NCBI GenBank assembly: GCA_002746275.1
Contig: NVWR01000001.1
Span: 632,448-646,742 of the forward strand
Source of the DNA: Rhodobiaceae bacterium
Lineage (GTDB): Bacteria; Pseudomonadota; Alphaproteobacteria; Parvibaculales; Parvibaculaceae
Direction of reading: 5' to 3'
Length of the DNA: 14,295 nucleotides
A model generated the notes under the pieces. The model saw only the letters and a list, made by a program, of their open reading frames with translations. It made no database searches and was not told the origin of the DNA. Positions 1 through 8,255 of the stretch are shown here, piece after piece (position 1 is the first letter of the stretch; each line of letters begins with the position of its first letter). Position numbers and translations under genes: made by a program.

Positions 1-214
1 GCTTTGCAACATCCAGGATTGTGTCAGCTTTGAGGTAACTCTCGCCTACAGGCGACGGGCCAATATGGTACGCCTCATCGGCAAGCGCCACATGGGCAGC
101 GTTAAGGTCCGCGTCGGAATAAACGGCGATGGTGCGAAGCCCCATGGCCTTTGCTGTTCGGATAACCCGACAGGCAATTTCCCCGCGATTGGCAATCAAT
201 ACAGATGAAAACAT
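1..214 (-). CDS. mccA: Methylcrotonyl-CoA carboxylase biotin-containing (alpha) subunit, N-terminal fragment cut by the window edge
   Basis: Only the first 71 codons are present. They begin [20 protein letters not shown] and continue with an AVYSDAD segment and an [17 protein letters not shown] segment, the N-terminal fold of biotin carboxylases. By family knowledge this subunit carboxylates biotin using ATP and bicarbonate. The fragment alone would not separate MCC from PCC or AccC. The call rests on mccB lying immediately upstream, six bases away, in the same direction. The start is the ATG at 212-214, with a CAGGA ribosome site inside the last codons of mccB, so the two are probably translationally coupled. 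The protein is a paralogue of PccA at the other end of the window, with the same ANRGEIACR opening. The rest of the gene, including the biotinyl domain, lies beyond the left edge. Confidence 0.88.
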   Translation of the reverse strand, partial: MFSSVLIANRGEIACRVIRTAKAMGLRTIAVYSDADLNAAHVALADEAYHIGPSPVGESYLKADTILDVAK

Positions 215-220
215 GTGGCA

Positions 221-1828
221 TTACATCCTGAACACGCCGAACTTTGTGTCCGGCACGGGGGCGTTAAGTGTTGCGGAAAGCGAGAGAGCAAGCACCCGGC
301 GGGTTTCTTGCGGCGCTATGATCCCGTCATCCCAAAGTCTGGCAGTCGCAAAATAGGGGTGCCCCTCTTCTTCGTACTGAGCCCGGATGGGTGCTTTGAA
401 GGCTTCTTCTTCCTCAGCACTCCAGCTTTCATCGCGCGCCTCCATACCATCCCGCTTCACCGTCGCCAACACGCTGGAGGCCTGCTCGCCTCCCATCACC
501 GAGATCCGGGCGTTGGGCCACGTGAAGAGAAAACGGGGGCTGTAAGCGCGACCGCACATGCCATAATTGCCAGCGCCATATGACCCACCGATCACAACCG
601 TGATCTTGGGCACTTGTGCAGTAGCAACTGCTGTAACAAGCTTTGCACCATCTTTAGCGATGCCGCGCGCTTCGTATTCACGGCCAACCATAAAGCCCGC
701 AATGTTCTGCAAAAACAAAAGCGGCACCTTGCGTTGGCAACACAACTCAATGAAGTGCGCGCCCTTGAGCGCTGATTCCGAAAAGAGAATACCGTTATTG
801 GCAACAATGCCCACGGGCATGCCGTGAATATGAGCAAACCCTGTCACCAGCGTGCTGCCATAGAGCGGCTTGAATTCGTCAAAGTCCGACCCATCAACAA
901 GCCGGGCAATAACTTCGCGCACATCATACTGCACAGCGAGGGACGATGGTACGATCCCGTCCAGCTCGCTAATATCGTAGCGAGGCTCCACCGGCTCTTG
1001 CAGTTTGACATCTACATTCTTGCGGCGGTTTAGCGTGCCCGCAATCTGCCGCATCAGGGCAAGCGCATGATCATCATCAGCGGCGTAGTGATCGGTAACA
1101 CCACTGGTGCGCGAATGCACGTCGGCGCCCCCAAGGTCTTCGGCACTCACTATCTCGCCTGTCGCGGCCTTCACCAAGGGTGGGCCCGCCAGAAAAATTG
1201 TTCCCTGCCCGCGCACGATGATGTTCTCATCCGACATGGCTGGCACATAGGCACCGCCCGCCGTGCAAGATCCCATCACGATAGAGAGCTGGGGAATACC
1301 CTTTGCCGACATGTTCGCTTGATTATAAAAAATCCGACCAAAGTGATTTTTGTCGGGAAAAATATCCGCCTGGTTCGGCAGGTTTGCGCCACCTGAATCC
1401 ACCATATAGATGCACGGCAGATTATTTTCCAGCGCCACTTCCTGCGCCCGCAAATGCTTCTTCACGGTTTCGGGAAAATAGGTTCCGCCCTTGATGGTCG
1501 CATCATTGCAGACAACAACACATTCCTGCCCGGCAACACGCCCAATGCCGGTAATGATCCCGGCCCCGTGGATTTTTCCACCATGCATGCCATGAGCGGC
1601 CATTGGTGACAATTCTAGAAACGGTGTCCCGGGATCAAGCAGCCCATAGACCCGGTCCCGGGGAAGCTTTTTACCGCGCCCGGTGTGGCGCGTCCGTGAG
1701 CGTTCATCACCGCCCTGTCCATGCGTCAGCCGTTGCTGATCAAGATCATCGACCAGCGCAGCCATCGCCTCAGCATTTTCCTTGAAGCGATCGTCGCGCG
1801 TTGAAATTGTACTCTTGATAACGGCCAT
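221..1828 (-). CDS. mccB: Methylcrotonyl-CoA carboxylase carboxyltransferase (beta) subunit
   Basis: This 535-residue protein has the usual length and both halves of the crotonase-like carboxyltransferase fold. The N-terminal half carries [17 protein letters not shown] (about 142-158) and [17 protein letters not shown] (about 185-201). The C-terminal half carries [20 protein letters not shown] (about 344-363) and [20 protein letters not shown] (about 414-433). By family knowledge it moves the carboxyl group from biotin to 3-methylcrotonyl-CoA, giving 3-methylglutaconyl-CoA in leucine breakdown, as a complex with MccA. The closest alternative, a PccB-type subunit, fits less well: the opening [10 protein letters not shown] and the [10 protein letters not shown] segment are typical of MccB, and a separate pccB exists at the right edge. 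I chose the ATG at 1826-1828, which has a G-rich GGGGGG stretch about 11 bases ahead. A TTG three codons earlier has no properly spaced site. It sits 210 bases downstream of the thiolase. Confidence 0.95.
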   Translation of the reverse strand: MAVIKSTISTRDDRFKENAEAMAALVDDLDQQRLTHGQGGDERSRTRHTGRGKKLPRDRVYGLLDPGTPFLELSPMAAHGMHGGKIHGAGIITGIGRVAGQECVVVCNDATIKGGTYFPETVKKHLRAQEVALENNLPCIYMVDSGGANLPNQADIFPDKNHFGRIFYNQANMSAKGIPQLSIVMGSCTAGGAYVPAMSDENIIVRGQGTIFLAGPPLVKAATGEIVSAEDLGGADVHSRTSGVTDHYAADDDHALALMRQIAGTLNRRKNVDVKLQEPVEPRYDISELDGIVPSSLAVQYDVREVIARLVDGSDFDEFKPLYGSTLVTGFAHIHGMPVGIVANNGILFSESALKGAHFIELCCQRKVPLLFLQNIAGFMVGREYEARGIAKDGAKLVTAVATAQVPKITVVIGGSYGAGNYGMCGRAYSPRFLFTWPNARISVMGGEQASSVLATVKRDGMEARDESWSAEEEEAFKAPIRAQYEEEGHPYFATARLWDDGIIAPQETRRVLALSLSATLNAPVPDTKFGVFRM

Positions 1829-1868
1829 ATGCCGCAAAGCCCCCCGAGCTATTTCATCCTCTCAGACC

Positions 1869-1878
1869 GGTCATGACC
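1869..1878. repeat. Perfect 10-base palindrome upstream of mccB
   Basis: GGTCATGACC reads the same on both strands and lies about 40 bases ahead of the mccB start, in the 210-base gap after the thiolase. It could be an operator half of the kind used by regulators of branched-chain catabolism, but a 10-base palindrome can occur by chance. No second copy was noticed in the other promoter regions of the window. Confidence 0.2.
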
Positions 1879-2038
1879 AGCCCGCCCTACGCTCCGGAGA
1901 ATAAGCAACCAGCCTTCAAAGCCAAGGTCTTTTTTTGGCTTCGCGCGCGGCAAATTATCCAACAAATTCAGCGCCTTGACGGGTTCTCCTCGGGAAGTGA
2001 TTCAAACCGCCCCCGGGGCATTGTCGCTGGCTTTCACC

Positions 2039-3235
2039 TTAGAGGCGCTCAACGGCCAACGCTGTCGCCTCACCGCCCCCAATACACAAGGAGGCAACTC
2101 CTTTGCTCACACCTTTGCGCGCCATCGCATTGAGCAGCGTCACGATAATACGCGCGCCAGAAGCGCCGATCGGATGTCCCAGCGCACAGGCACCACCAAA
2201 GACATTGACCCTCTCGGCATCAAGATCAAGTTCCTGAATCGCGGCGAGGGCCACCACCGCAAAGGCCTCGTTAATTTCATAGAGATCAACATCTCCCGCC
2301 TGCCAGCCCACTTGTTCCAGTAGTTTGTTGATCGCGCCAACCGGCGCCGTGGTAAACCACGCCGGGGCCTGCGCATGCCCCGCTTGCCCGCGTATCACCG
2401 CCAGCATATCCAGACCACGTTTTTCTGCCTCCGAACGCCGCATCATGACCAACGCCGCAGCGCCGTCTGAAATGGAAGAAGAGTTGGCCGCTGTGACCGT
2501 CCCATCCGCCGCAAAGGCAGGCTTGAGTGTAGGGATTTTCTCAGGGCGTGCTTTCAGCGGCTGCTCGTCTTTATCAACAATCACATCACCCTTGCGCCCC
2601 TTAACCGTGAAGGGTGCGATCTCTGATGCGAAACTTCCGTCTTCCGTTGCCTGCTTGGCCCGCGCCAGCGATGTCAGTGCATAGGCATCCTGCATTTCCC
2701 GGGAAAACTGGTAGTGCTTCGCCGTCTCTTCTGCATATGTGCCCATCAAACGACCTTCATAGGCATCCTCCAGCCCATCCAGAAACATATGGTCTTTGAT
2801 TTCGCCGTGACCCAATCGAAATCCACCGCGTGCTTTCGGCAACAGATAAGGCGCATTGCTCATGCTCTCCATTCCGCCAGCCACCACAACATCAGCCCGA
2901 CCCATGGCCAAGGCATCGGCGGCAAGCATGACGGTCTTCATGCCTGACCCGCAGACTTTGTTGATGGTCGTTGCAGGAACAGATTGATCGAGCCCCCCAC
3001 GAAGAGCGGCTTGCCGCGCCGGCGCCTGCCCCGTACCCGCCGAAAGAACACAGCCCATAAAGACTTCGTCCACCGCATCACTCGCCAGACCAGCTCGCTC
3101 GACCGCGGCAGACAGAGCGTGTGCCCCCAGCACTGGGCCCGCAACAGACGACAGGTCCCCTTGAAACCCACCCAATGGGGTCCGCGCAGCGCTGACAATA
3201 ACAATCGGGTCTTTGTCCATCTCGCTCATGTCCAT
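2039..3235 (-). CDS. Acetyl-CoA acetyltransferase (thiolase II family)
   Basis: This is a 398-residue thiolase of normal length. The nucleophilic cysteine is C95 in NKVCGSGMK, NEAFA is at 322-326, the active-site histidine is H354 in GHPIGASG, and the second cysteine is C384 in CIGGGEA. By family knowledge it joins two acetyl-CoA molecules to acetoacetyl-CoA or splits acetoacetyl-CoA. Placed just upstream of mccBA, it would suit the last step of leucine and ketone-body breakdown. Sequence alone does not exclude a role in polyhydroxybutyrate synthesis, but no phaB or phaC is nearby. The start is the ATG at 3233-3235, with GAGG six bases ahead. An upstream in-frame start at 3283 lacks such a site and would add residues unlike the family. 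The gene is divergent from the PAP2 gene. Confidence 0.93.
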   Translation of the reverse strand: MDMSEMDKDPIVIVSAARTPLGGFQGDLSSVAGPVLGAHALSAAVERAGLASDAVDEVFMGCVLSAGTGQAPARQAALRGGLDQSVPATTINKVCGSGMKTVMLAADALAMGRADVVVAGGMESMSNAPYLLPKARGGFRLGHGEIKDHMFLDGLEDAYEGRLMGTYAEETAKHYQFSREMQDAYALTSLARAKQATEDGSFASEIAPFTVKGRKGDVIVDKDEQPLKARPEKIPTLKPAFAADGTVTAANSSSISDGAAALVMMRRSEAEKRGLDMLAVIRGQAGHAQAPAWFTTAPVGAINKLLEQVGWQAGDVDLYEINEAFAVVALAAIQELDLDAERVNVFGGACALGHPIGASGARIIVTLLNAMARKGVSKGVASLCIGGGEATALAVERL

Positions 3236-3268
3236 AATTTCCTCTAACTTGAACTTGCCGACCGCAAT

Positions 3269-3296
3269 CAGATACGCTGACAAAAAAACAAATCAA
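3269..3296 (-). promoter_or_regulatory. Candidate sigma-70-type promoter for the thiolase-mccBA group
   Basis: On the minus strand TTGATT (3291-3296) and TATCTG (3269-3274) are 16 bases apart. Initiation would fall about 25 to 30 bases ahead of the thiolase ATG. Both hexamers are imperfect and the call is from pattern only. The region also has to hold a promoter for the divergent PAP2 gene. Confidence 0.33.
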
Positions 3297-3344
3297 CCAA
3301 TCCACAGCCCCATCTAATCTACAACATTGAGAGAAAAGCCGAAG

Positions 3345-4217
3345 ATGGAAAATCTACTTCACGATATTAGTTGGGTGGTCCCGTTACGCACCCCTTTTCT
3401 AACGCCGATATTTCAAGGCTTCACCTGGCTGGGCTACCTGCCCTTCTTCATGATATTCCTCTCTCTGGGCTACTGGCTCTGGGACAAAGAGAAAATCACG
3501 CGCCTCGCAGTGCTGATCATTCTGTCAGCTGTGGTCAATTCCTTCCTGAAAGACTACTGGCAGGACGCTAGGCCATCCATCGACTTGCGCCTGGATGGGG
3601 GCGTTGGCGAGAGTTACGGTCTACCAAGTGGGCACGCGCAGGTGGCAGCGGTCATGTGGTTCTGGCTCGCCTGGGAAATCAAAAAAACATGGGCCTGGAT
3701 CACGGCAACCGTGTTGGTAAGTGGTGTTGCTTTCAGTCGCATCTATCTTGGCGTACATGACGTCGAAGATGTTGTTGTCGGCCTCGCGATCGGGTTCGCC
3801 AGCCTCTTCATCTTCAGTTGGTTGGTATCAGACCGGTTCCGCACATGGCACAATCTGAACCCGGTCTTGCAGGTGGCCATCATCCTGGCATTCCTGCCCG
3901 CGTTCATTTATCTCTGGCCAAACAACGAAAGTGCAACTCCCGGCATATCCCTCGGTCTGTTTCTGGCAGGCTGGTGGGCCGGTGCCAACCTTGACCGCCG
4001 CAGCATCGGTTTTCAGCGGCATCCACAATGGTGGCGAGCAGCCCTGGCGGCTGTGCTGGGCATTGCAGGTCTGTTCATGTTGTTTAGCGGTGTTGGAAAA
4101 GCTGCCGACGCCGTCGGTCTGGGCGCTTATGCCAGCTACATCACGACGCTGTTCCTGGCGCTCTACATGACCCTAGTCGCACCATTTGCCTTCCGACTGG
4201 TTCGGATTGGGAAATAA
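3345..4217 (+). CDS. PAP2-family membrane phosphatase
   Basis: The three phosphatase motifs of the PAP2 superfamily are complete: K69-x6-R76-P77 (KDYWQDARP), P94-SGH97 and S131-R132-x5-H138-x3-D142 (SRIYLGVHDVED). H97 and H138 are the expected catalytic histidines. The protein is 290 residues and highly hydrophobic, with membrane segments before, between and after the motifs. The last 120 residues add further helices (about 171-190, 200-213, 233-249 and 263-284) beyond the core domain. By family knowledge such enzymes remove phosphate from lipid substrates such as undecaprenyl diphosphate or phosphatidic acid; the substrate here cannot be told. I used the ATG at 3345, giving MENLLHDISW. A TTG at 3327 is in frame but less likely. 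It is a lone plus-strand gene between two catabolic groups. Confidence 0.9.
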   Translation: MENLLHDISWVVPLRTPFLTPIFQGFTWLGYLPFFMIFLSLGYWLWDKEKITRLAVLIILSAVVNSFLKDYWQDARPSIDLRLDGGVGESYGLPSGHAQVAAVMWFWLAWEIKKTWAWITATVLVSGVAFSRIYLGVHDVEDVVVGLAIGFASLFIFSWLVSDRFRTWHNLNPVLQVAIILAFLPAFIYLWPNNESATPGISLGLFLAGWWAGANLDRRSIGFQRHPQWWRAALAAVLGIAGLFMLFSGVGKAADAVGLGAYASYITTLFLALYMTLVAPFAFRLVRIGK

Positions 4218-4218
4218 G

Positions 4219-4271
4219 TAAAAAACACCTCGGAGTTTGCTCAGTACTAATCCAAAGCAAATTCCGAGGTG
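4219..4271 (-). terminator. Intrinsic terminator of the ivd transcript
   Basis: CACCTCGGA (4226-4234) pairs with TCCGAGGTG (4263-4271), a G-T wobble follows, and TTTGCT (4236-4241) pairs with AGCAAA (4256-4261). The result is a continuous 16-pair stem with a 14-base loop. Read on the minus strand the stem is followed at once by six T, a classical terminator for ivd, whose stop codon is only 26 bases before it. On the plus strand there is no immediate T run (the nearest is at about 4284-4288), so it may act more weakly for the convergent PAP2 transcript. Confidence 0.88.
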
Positions 4272-4297
4272 ACAATTAACAAAATTTTTGGGCGGCC

Positions 4298-5470
4298 CTA
4301 TGCCGTTTCGTTGAACAATTCACGGCCGATCAACATGCGGCGAATTTCACTTGTCCCCGCACCAATCTCATAAAGCTTAGCATCCCGAAGCAAACGGCCC
4401 GTCGCATAGTCATTGATATACCCATTGCCGCCAAGCGCCTGGATCGCCTCAAGCGCCATCCATGTCGCTTTCTCCGCTGCATATAGAATAGCCCCAGCAG
4501 CATCTTTGCGCGCCGTCTCGTTTCGATCACACGCCTTCGCAACAGCATAGACGTAAGCCTTGCTCGCATTCATGGTCGTGTACATGTCTGCAATTTTTCC
4601 CTGCATGAGCTGAAACATGCCAATTGGCGTATCAAACTGTTTGCGCTCATGGATATAGGGAAGAACGATGTCCATTGCCGCTTGCATGATGCCAAGCGGC
4701 CCGCCTGAGAGCACCGTGCGTTCATAGTCAAGGCCACTCATCAACACGCGCACGCCACTGTTAAGTCCGCCCATAATATTCTCTTCAGGAACTTCACAAT
4801 CCTCAAACACCAGTTCGCAAGTACTTGACCCACGCATGCCGAGCTTGTCGAGTTTCTGCGCCGTCGAGAACCCTTTAAACCCCCGCTCAATCAGGAATGC
4901 CGTAATGCCTTTCGGCCCTGCGTCAGGGTCTGTTTTCGCGTACACCACCAGAGTGTCCGCGTCAGGTCCATTGGTGATCCACATTTTGGTGCCGTTCAGC
5001 ACATACCGATCACCCTTCTTTTCAGCGCGCAGTTTCATGGAAACCACATCGGACCCTGCCCCCACCTCGCTCATAGCCAATGAGCCCACATGCTCACCGC
5101 TTATCAGTTTCGGCAGATAGGCCTGCTTTTGTTCAGGCGTTGCCCAACGACGGATCTGGTTCACACAGAGGTTCGAATGCGCACCGTATGAAAGTCCAAC
5201 CGATGCCGACCCGCGCGAAATTTCCTCCATCACCACAGTATGGGCGAGATAACCGAGCCCCGATCCACCGTCTTCTTCCTCAACCGTCAGGCCGAGAAGA
5301 CCAAGCTCCCCAAGCTGTGGCCAAAGGTCTCTCGGAAATTCATTTGTTGCGTCGATCTCGGCCGCACGCGGCGTAATTTTGTCAGCCGTAAAAGCCCGCA
5401 CTGTTTCGCGGATCATGTCGACAGTTTCGCCAAGATCAAAATTGAGTGTGGGATAGGAGTTCGTGGTCAT
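4298..5470 (-). CDS. ivd: Isovaleryl-CoA dehydrogenase
   Basis: The 390-residue protein is a full-length acyl-CoA dehydrogenase. It has an N-terminal helical domain, a middle beta domain with [13 protein letters not shown] (about 133-145) and [10 protein letters not shown] (about 163-172), and a C-terminal FAD-binding part with [12 protein letters not shown] and a GTSEIRR ending. The expected base is E250 in [15 protein letters not shown]; isovaleryl-CoA dehydrogenases have the glutamate at this helix rather than near the C-terminus as in medium-chain enzymes, which supports the IVD call. It oxidises isovaleryl-CoA to 3-methylcrotonyl-CoA, the MccAB substrate, passing electrons to ETF. The ATG at 5468-5470 lies 14 bases after the Kelch gene stop, with an AGAGA site overlapping that stop, so the two are probably cotranscribed. 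A strong terminator closes the unit. Confidence 0.95.
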   Translation of the reverse strand: MTTNSYPTLNFDLGETVDMIRETVRAFTADKITPRAAEIDATNEFPRDLWPQLGELGLLGLTVEEEDGGSGLGYLAHTVVMEEISRGSASVGLSYGAHSNLCVNQIRRWATPEQKQAYLPKLISGEHVGSLAMSEVGAGSDVVSMKLRAEKKGDRYVLNGTKMWITNGPDADTLVVYAKTDPDAGPKGITAFLIERGFKGFSTAQKLDKLGMRGSSTCELVFEDCEVPEENIMGGLNSGVRVLMSGLDYERTVLSGGPLGIMQAAMDIVLPYIHERKQFDTPIGMFQLMQGKIADMYTTMNASKAYVYAVAKACDRNETARKDAAGAILYAAEKATWMALEAIQALGGNGYINDYATGRLLRDAKLYEIGAGTSEIRRMLIGRELFNETA

Positions 5471-5484
5471 TGGAACAATTCTCT

Positions 5485-6429
5485 TTAAGGCTGATAGATA
5501 CTGACAAGATCAGAGACCGTAAAAACGGTATAGACGCCAGGCCCCGTCGCTCCCCCAACAACAAATAGTCGCCCGCCACTGGCCGCCACAGCGGAACCGT
5601 GCCGAGGCGTATTCAAAGGTTCTGCCTGGGTCCAGCGCACGCCGTCGGCATCTAACACATAATGGTCTGAGAACGTCCGAGGCGGTGAAACCTGTTCGCC
5701 CCCGACAACATGAACCTCATCGTCCAGGACCGTTGCCCCCAGTCCCGCCCGTGGCTCAGGAAGGGCGGGGCCCGAGCGCCACTTGCCCGTCCGCAAATCA
5801 AGAATATCCACTCGAGAAGTAGCAGTACCATTTGTCAGACGTCCACCGAGCGCGATCACATCGCCCCCCTTGACGATAAGAGCCAGCGCAGACCGAGCGG
5901 CAGGAAACCGTGAGGTCATGGTTTCCCAGCTGTCGGTTCCCGGGTCAAAGACAAACACACGGTCTGGGTGAGACCCGACCCCTCCGACAACATAGACTTT
6001 GCCCTCGACGCCAACCATTTGATGCCAGGCACGAGGCCCCGGCATGTCAGGCCCCTGAACCCAAAATCCAATTGAGGGGTCAAACATCCAGAACGTCGCA
6101 TTGTCGGGACCACGACTTTCCGCATGGTATCCACCGGAGAGATAAAGTCGGCCATTGACGGTCGCCATCGCCGCCTGCTGCACGCCCTTCGGCAGAGCTG
6201 GCATAGACCGCCAGATATCACCGATCATGTCATAGGCTTCAAAGGAGGATTGCGGTGTGCTGATCCCAGCGCCACCGGCGACATAGATCTCATCACCCAA
6301 AAGCGCAGAGGCCGAAAAAGCCTGCCGCGTTGTACTCGGCGCTCCCTCACGCCACTCTCCCGCCAAAACAGGAAACGCGGACAGAAACAGTGCACCCGTC
6401 ATCACACAAAATTTTATCAACACACGCAT
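5485..6429 (-). CDS. Exported Kelch-repeat beta-propeller protein
   Basis: The 314-residue protein begins with a signal peptide: a basic MRVLIK start, a hydrophobic run and a likely cut after VLA at residue 23. The remainder holds six Kelch-type repeats, marked by double glycines at about 52, 99, 149, 195, 243 and 292, each after a hydrophobic strand such as IYVAGG, LYLSGG or VYVVGG. The 45-50 residue spacing predicts a six-blade propeller in the periplasm or outside the cell. No catalytic motif is evident. Proteins of this shape include sialate mutarotases and many binding proteins, and no specific function can be assigned. It lies between mgtE (25 bases upstream) and ivd (14 bases downstream), with a GGAG site nine bases before its ATG, so it should be cotranscribed with both. 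Confidence 0.88.
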   Translation of the reverse strand: MRVLIKFCVMTGALFLSAFPVLAGEWREGAPSTTRQAFSASALLGDEIYVAGGAGISTPQSSFEAYDMIGDIWRSMPALPKGVQQAAMATVNGRLYLSGGYHAESRGPDNATFWMFDPSIGFWVQGPDMPGPRAWHQMVGVEGKVYVVGGVGSHPDRVFVFDPGTDSWETMTSRFPAARSALALIVKGGDVIALGGRLTNGTATSRVDILDLRTGKWRSGPALPEPRAGLGATVLDDEVHVVGGEQVSPPRTFSDHYVLDADGVRWTQAEPLNTPRHGSAVAASGGRLFVVGGATGPGVYTVFTVSDLVSIYQP

Positions 6430-6454
6430 GGGTTTTTCTCCATGAAAATCACCC

Positions 6455-7840
6455 CTAAAACAAAATCAAAACCGCAAGCCCGAGAAATGCAAAAAAGCCG
6501 ATCACATCCGTAACCGTCGTCACAAACACACTAGACGCCACAGCGGGATCATATCCATATCGATCCAATCCCAGCGGCACCAGAATACCGGCAAGTCCCG
6601 CGAAAATCATATTGATCATCATCGCAGCCGCAAGCACCAATCCCAGAGGAACATTCTGAAACCATAGAGCCGCAACAGCCCCCATCAACACCGCAAACAC
6701 AATACCATTAAGAAGGCCGACCAATACTTCACGTGTCACAATGCGGCTTGCATTAAGCGGCCCGAGATCACGTGTTGCAAGGGCCCGAACAGCGATGGTC
6801 ATCGTCTGCGTCCCGGCATTCCCCCCCATCGACGCCACGATAGGCATCAGAATGGCAAGTGCCACCATGGACTCGATCGTTCCATCAAACATCGCAATGA
6901 CCGCAGATGCCAAAATGGCCGTCAGCAAATTGACAAAGAGCCACGAAAACCTGTTCCGCGTGGTTTCGATGACCGTGTCGGAAACACTTTCTTCAGCGAC
7001 AACCCCCCCCAGACGACGGATGTCCTCACTCGCTTCATCCGCAATCACTTCGACAATATCATCAACTGTGACAACGCCGACCAATCGCTCGTTTTCATCA
7101 ATGACCGCGGCGGAGATGAGGTCGTATTTTTCAAACAACCGCGCCACGTCTTCCTGGTCCATCTGGACAGAAATCAACGTCTGGTCGTTCTCCATCACAT
7201 CGTGAATGAGCACCGGGCGCCGGGACCGCATCACACGCGACAAAGGCACAGTTCCCACGGGCCGATAGGAAGGGTCGGTCACAAAGATTTCATAAAATTC
7301 GTCAGGCAGGTCCTTCGCGTCCCGCAGATAGTCAATCGTCTGGCCCACATCCCAAAACGGCGGCACAGCAACGAGATCTCGCTGCATCATCCGACCTGCA
7401 CTATCCTCTGGATATTCCAGCGAGCGCTCAATGACAGCGCGATCTTCTGCAGGCATCTGCTCAAGAATTTCACGCTGCTCATCCTCGTCCATGTCTTCCA
7501 GGACATAGACAGCATCATCGGAATCCATTGCCTGGACAGCAGCAGCGATGTCTTTCGGTGCCATCAAGTCGATGACATCATCCCGGATCGCCTCATCCAG
7601 CTCACTCAGCACATCCGGTTCAAGGTCAGGGCCCAATGCCTGAACCAGAGCCCGCAGATCATCTGACCGAACCAGTTCCAGGAGCTCAGCCTGGTCAGCC
7701 GCCTTCAAAGGCGTCATCAAGGCGCGCAGGGTTGGGACATCTTCCCGGTCAAGAGCACGCATCACCCGGCGAACGAAATCAGGCGTAAGAGGGCTGTCCC
7801 ACTCGTCGCGTTGACCGCTTGATGGCGCAATTTCGGTCAC
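6455..7840 (-). CDS. mgtE: MgtE-type magnesium transporter
   Basis: The 461-residue protein has the standard MgtE order. An acidic N domain of helical repeats covers about 20-145, two CBS domains about 150-270, and five membrane helices run from about 297 to 461. The pore signature PIVASMGGNAGTQ is at 333-345 and the conserved membrane aspartate is D445 in TTVTDVIGF. By family knowledge it is a gated Mg2+ channel in the inner membrane, closed when Mg2+ binds the N and CBS domains. The start is a GTG at 7838-7840 with AAGGGAG nine bases ahead; no in-frame ATG near it fits better. It is the first gene of an apparent mgtE-Kelch-ivd unit. I saw no obvious magnesium riboswitch in the upstream 215 bases. 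Confidence 0.95.
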   Translation of the reverse strand: MTEIAPSSGQRDEWDSPLTPDFVRRVMRALDREDVPTLRALMTPLKAADQAELLELVRSDDLRALVQALGPDLEPDVLSELDEAIRDDVIDLMAPKDIAAAVQAMDSDDAVYVLEDMDEDEQREILEQMPAEDRAVIERSLEYPEDSAGRMMQRDLVAVPPFWDVGQTIDYLRDAKDLPDEFYEIFVTDPSYRPVGTVPLSRVMRSRRPVLIHDVMENDQTLISVQMDQEDVARLFEKYDLISAAVIDENERLVGVVTVDDIVEVIADEASEDIRRLGGVVAEESVSDTVIETTRNRFSWLFVNLLTAILASAVIAMFDGTIESMVALAILMPIVASMGGNAGTQTMTIAVRALATRDLGPLNASRIVTREVLVGLLNGIVFAVLMGAVAALWFQNVPLGLVLAAAMMINMIFAGLAGILVPLGLDRYGYDPAVASSVFVTTVTDVIGFFAFLGLAVLILF

Positions 7841-7950
7841 TGCAGGAGGCTCCCTTGTGGCTGCAAGATGAAAAATCCGGACCTGAGAAGGCCAGATAGT
7901 GGGAAATCGGGGGGTCGACTGACATCCTGATTCTCAAGGCTGCTCAGTGT

Positions 7951-7964
7951 GCTTGAAAGCAAGC
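7951..7964. repeat. Small perfect hairpin upstream of mgtE
   Basis: GCTTG and CAAGC flank an AAAG loop. The 14-base hairpin lies about 110 bases ahead of the mgtE start, in the gap between the tRNA terminator and mgtE. It has no T run and no known family match that I recognise. Confidence 0.2.
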
Positions 7965-8008
7965 CATCATGCTACTGCGGGAAGCCCCCTATAGCATCGA
8001 TTGGCCAC

Positions 8009-8034
8009 AAAAAACCGGGGCTTTGGACCCCGGT
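8009..8034 (-). terminator. Intrinsic terminator of the tRNA-Leu gene
   Basis: On the minus strand ACCGGGG and CCCCGGT form a seven-pair GC-rich stem around a seven-base loop, followed by six T. It begins 22 bases after the tRNA CCA end. Confidence 0.88.
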
Positions 8035-8055
8035 ATTTCGACTGCCAGTGAGTGA

Positions 8056-8142
8056 TGGTGCGGACGAGAAGACTCGAACTTCCACGGGTTTTACCCCACA
8101 GCGACCTCAACGCTGCGCGTCTACCAATTCCGCCACGTCCGC
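8056..8142 (-). tRNA. tRNA-Leu (anticodon GAG)
   Basis: The minus strand folds as an 87-base leucine tRNA. The acceptor arms GCGGACG and CGTCCGC pair fully, then come discriminator A and an encoded CCA. The D arm is GCGGAATTGGTAGACGC, and the anticodon stem CAGCG/CGCTG holds the loop TTGAGGT with GAG at the anticodon. A long variable arm (TGGGGTAAAACCCGT) marks a class II tRNA, and the T loop is TTCGAGT. It reads CUC and CUU codons. Confidence 0.96.
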
Positions 8143-8255
8143 AAATCACATGACTGGTATGAAGGCGCTCATGTAACAAATCAACGGCGCGGCGGCAAGC
8201 ACTCTCTTGATATAGCTGCCATTTTGGCTACAGGTTCCCTCAGCCCACAGGTTGG

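Noticed and set aside
1914..1945. AAGCCAA and TTGGCTT inverted repeat with a T run after the thiolase
   Set aside because: The seven-pair stem is AT-rich and, read on the minus strand, the relevant run is A inside the loop rather than T after the stem, so it does not meet the pattern of an intrinsic terminator.
1842..1990. A possible small peptide frame (minus strand) in the thiolase-mccB gap containing KPKKDLGFEGWLL
   Set aside because: The frame has no ATG or GTG start with a spaced ribosome site and no recognised family; about 35 codons open by chance is not unusual.
7841..8008. Possible magnesium riboswitch ahead of mgtE
   Set aside because: The only structure seen is a 14-base hairpin. 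I could not recognise the conserved core of an M-box or other magnesium leader.
8036..8160. tRNA-Leu as an integration site for a mobile element
   Set aside because: No integrase, direct repeat of the tRNA 3' end or change of gene type is visible on either side; the neighbours are housekeeping genes.
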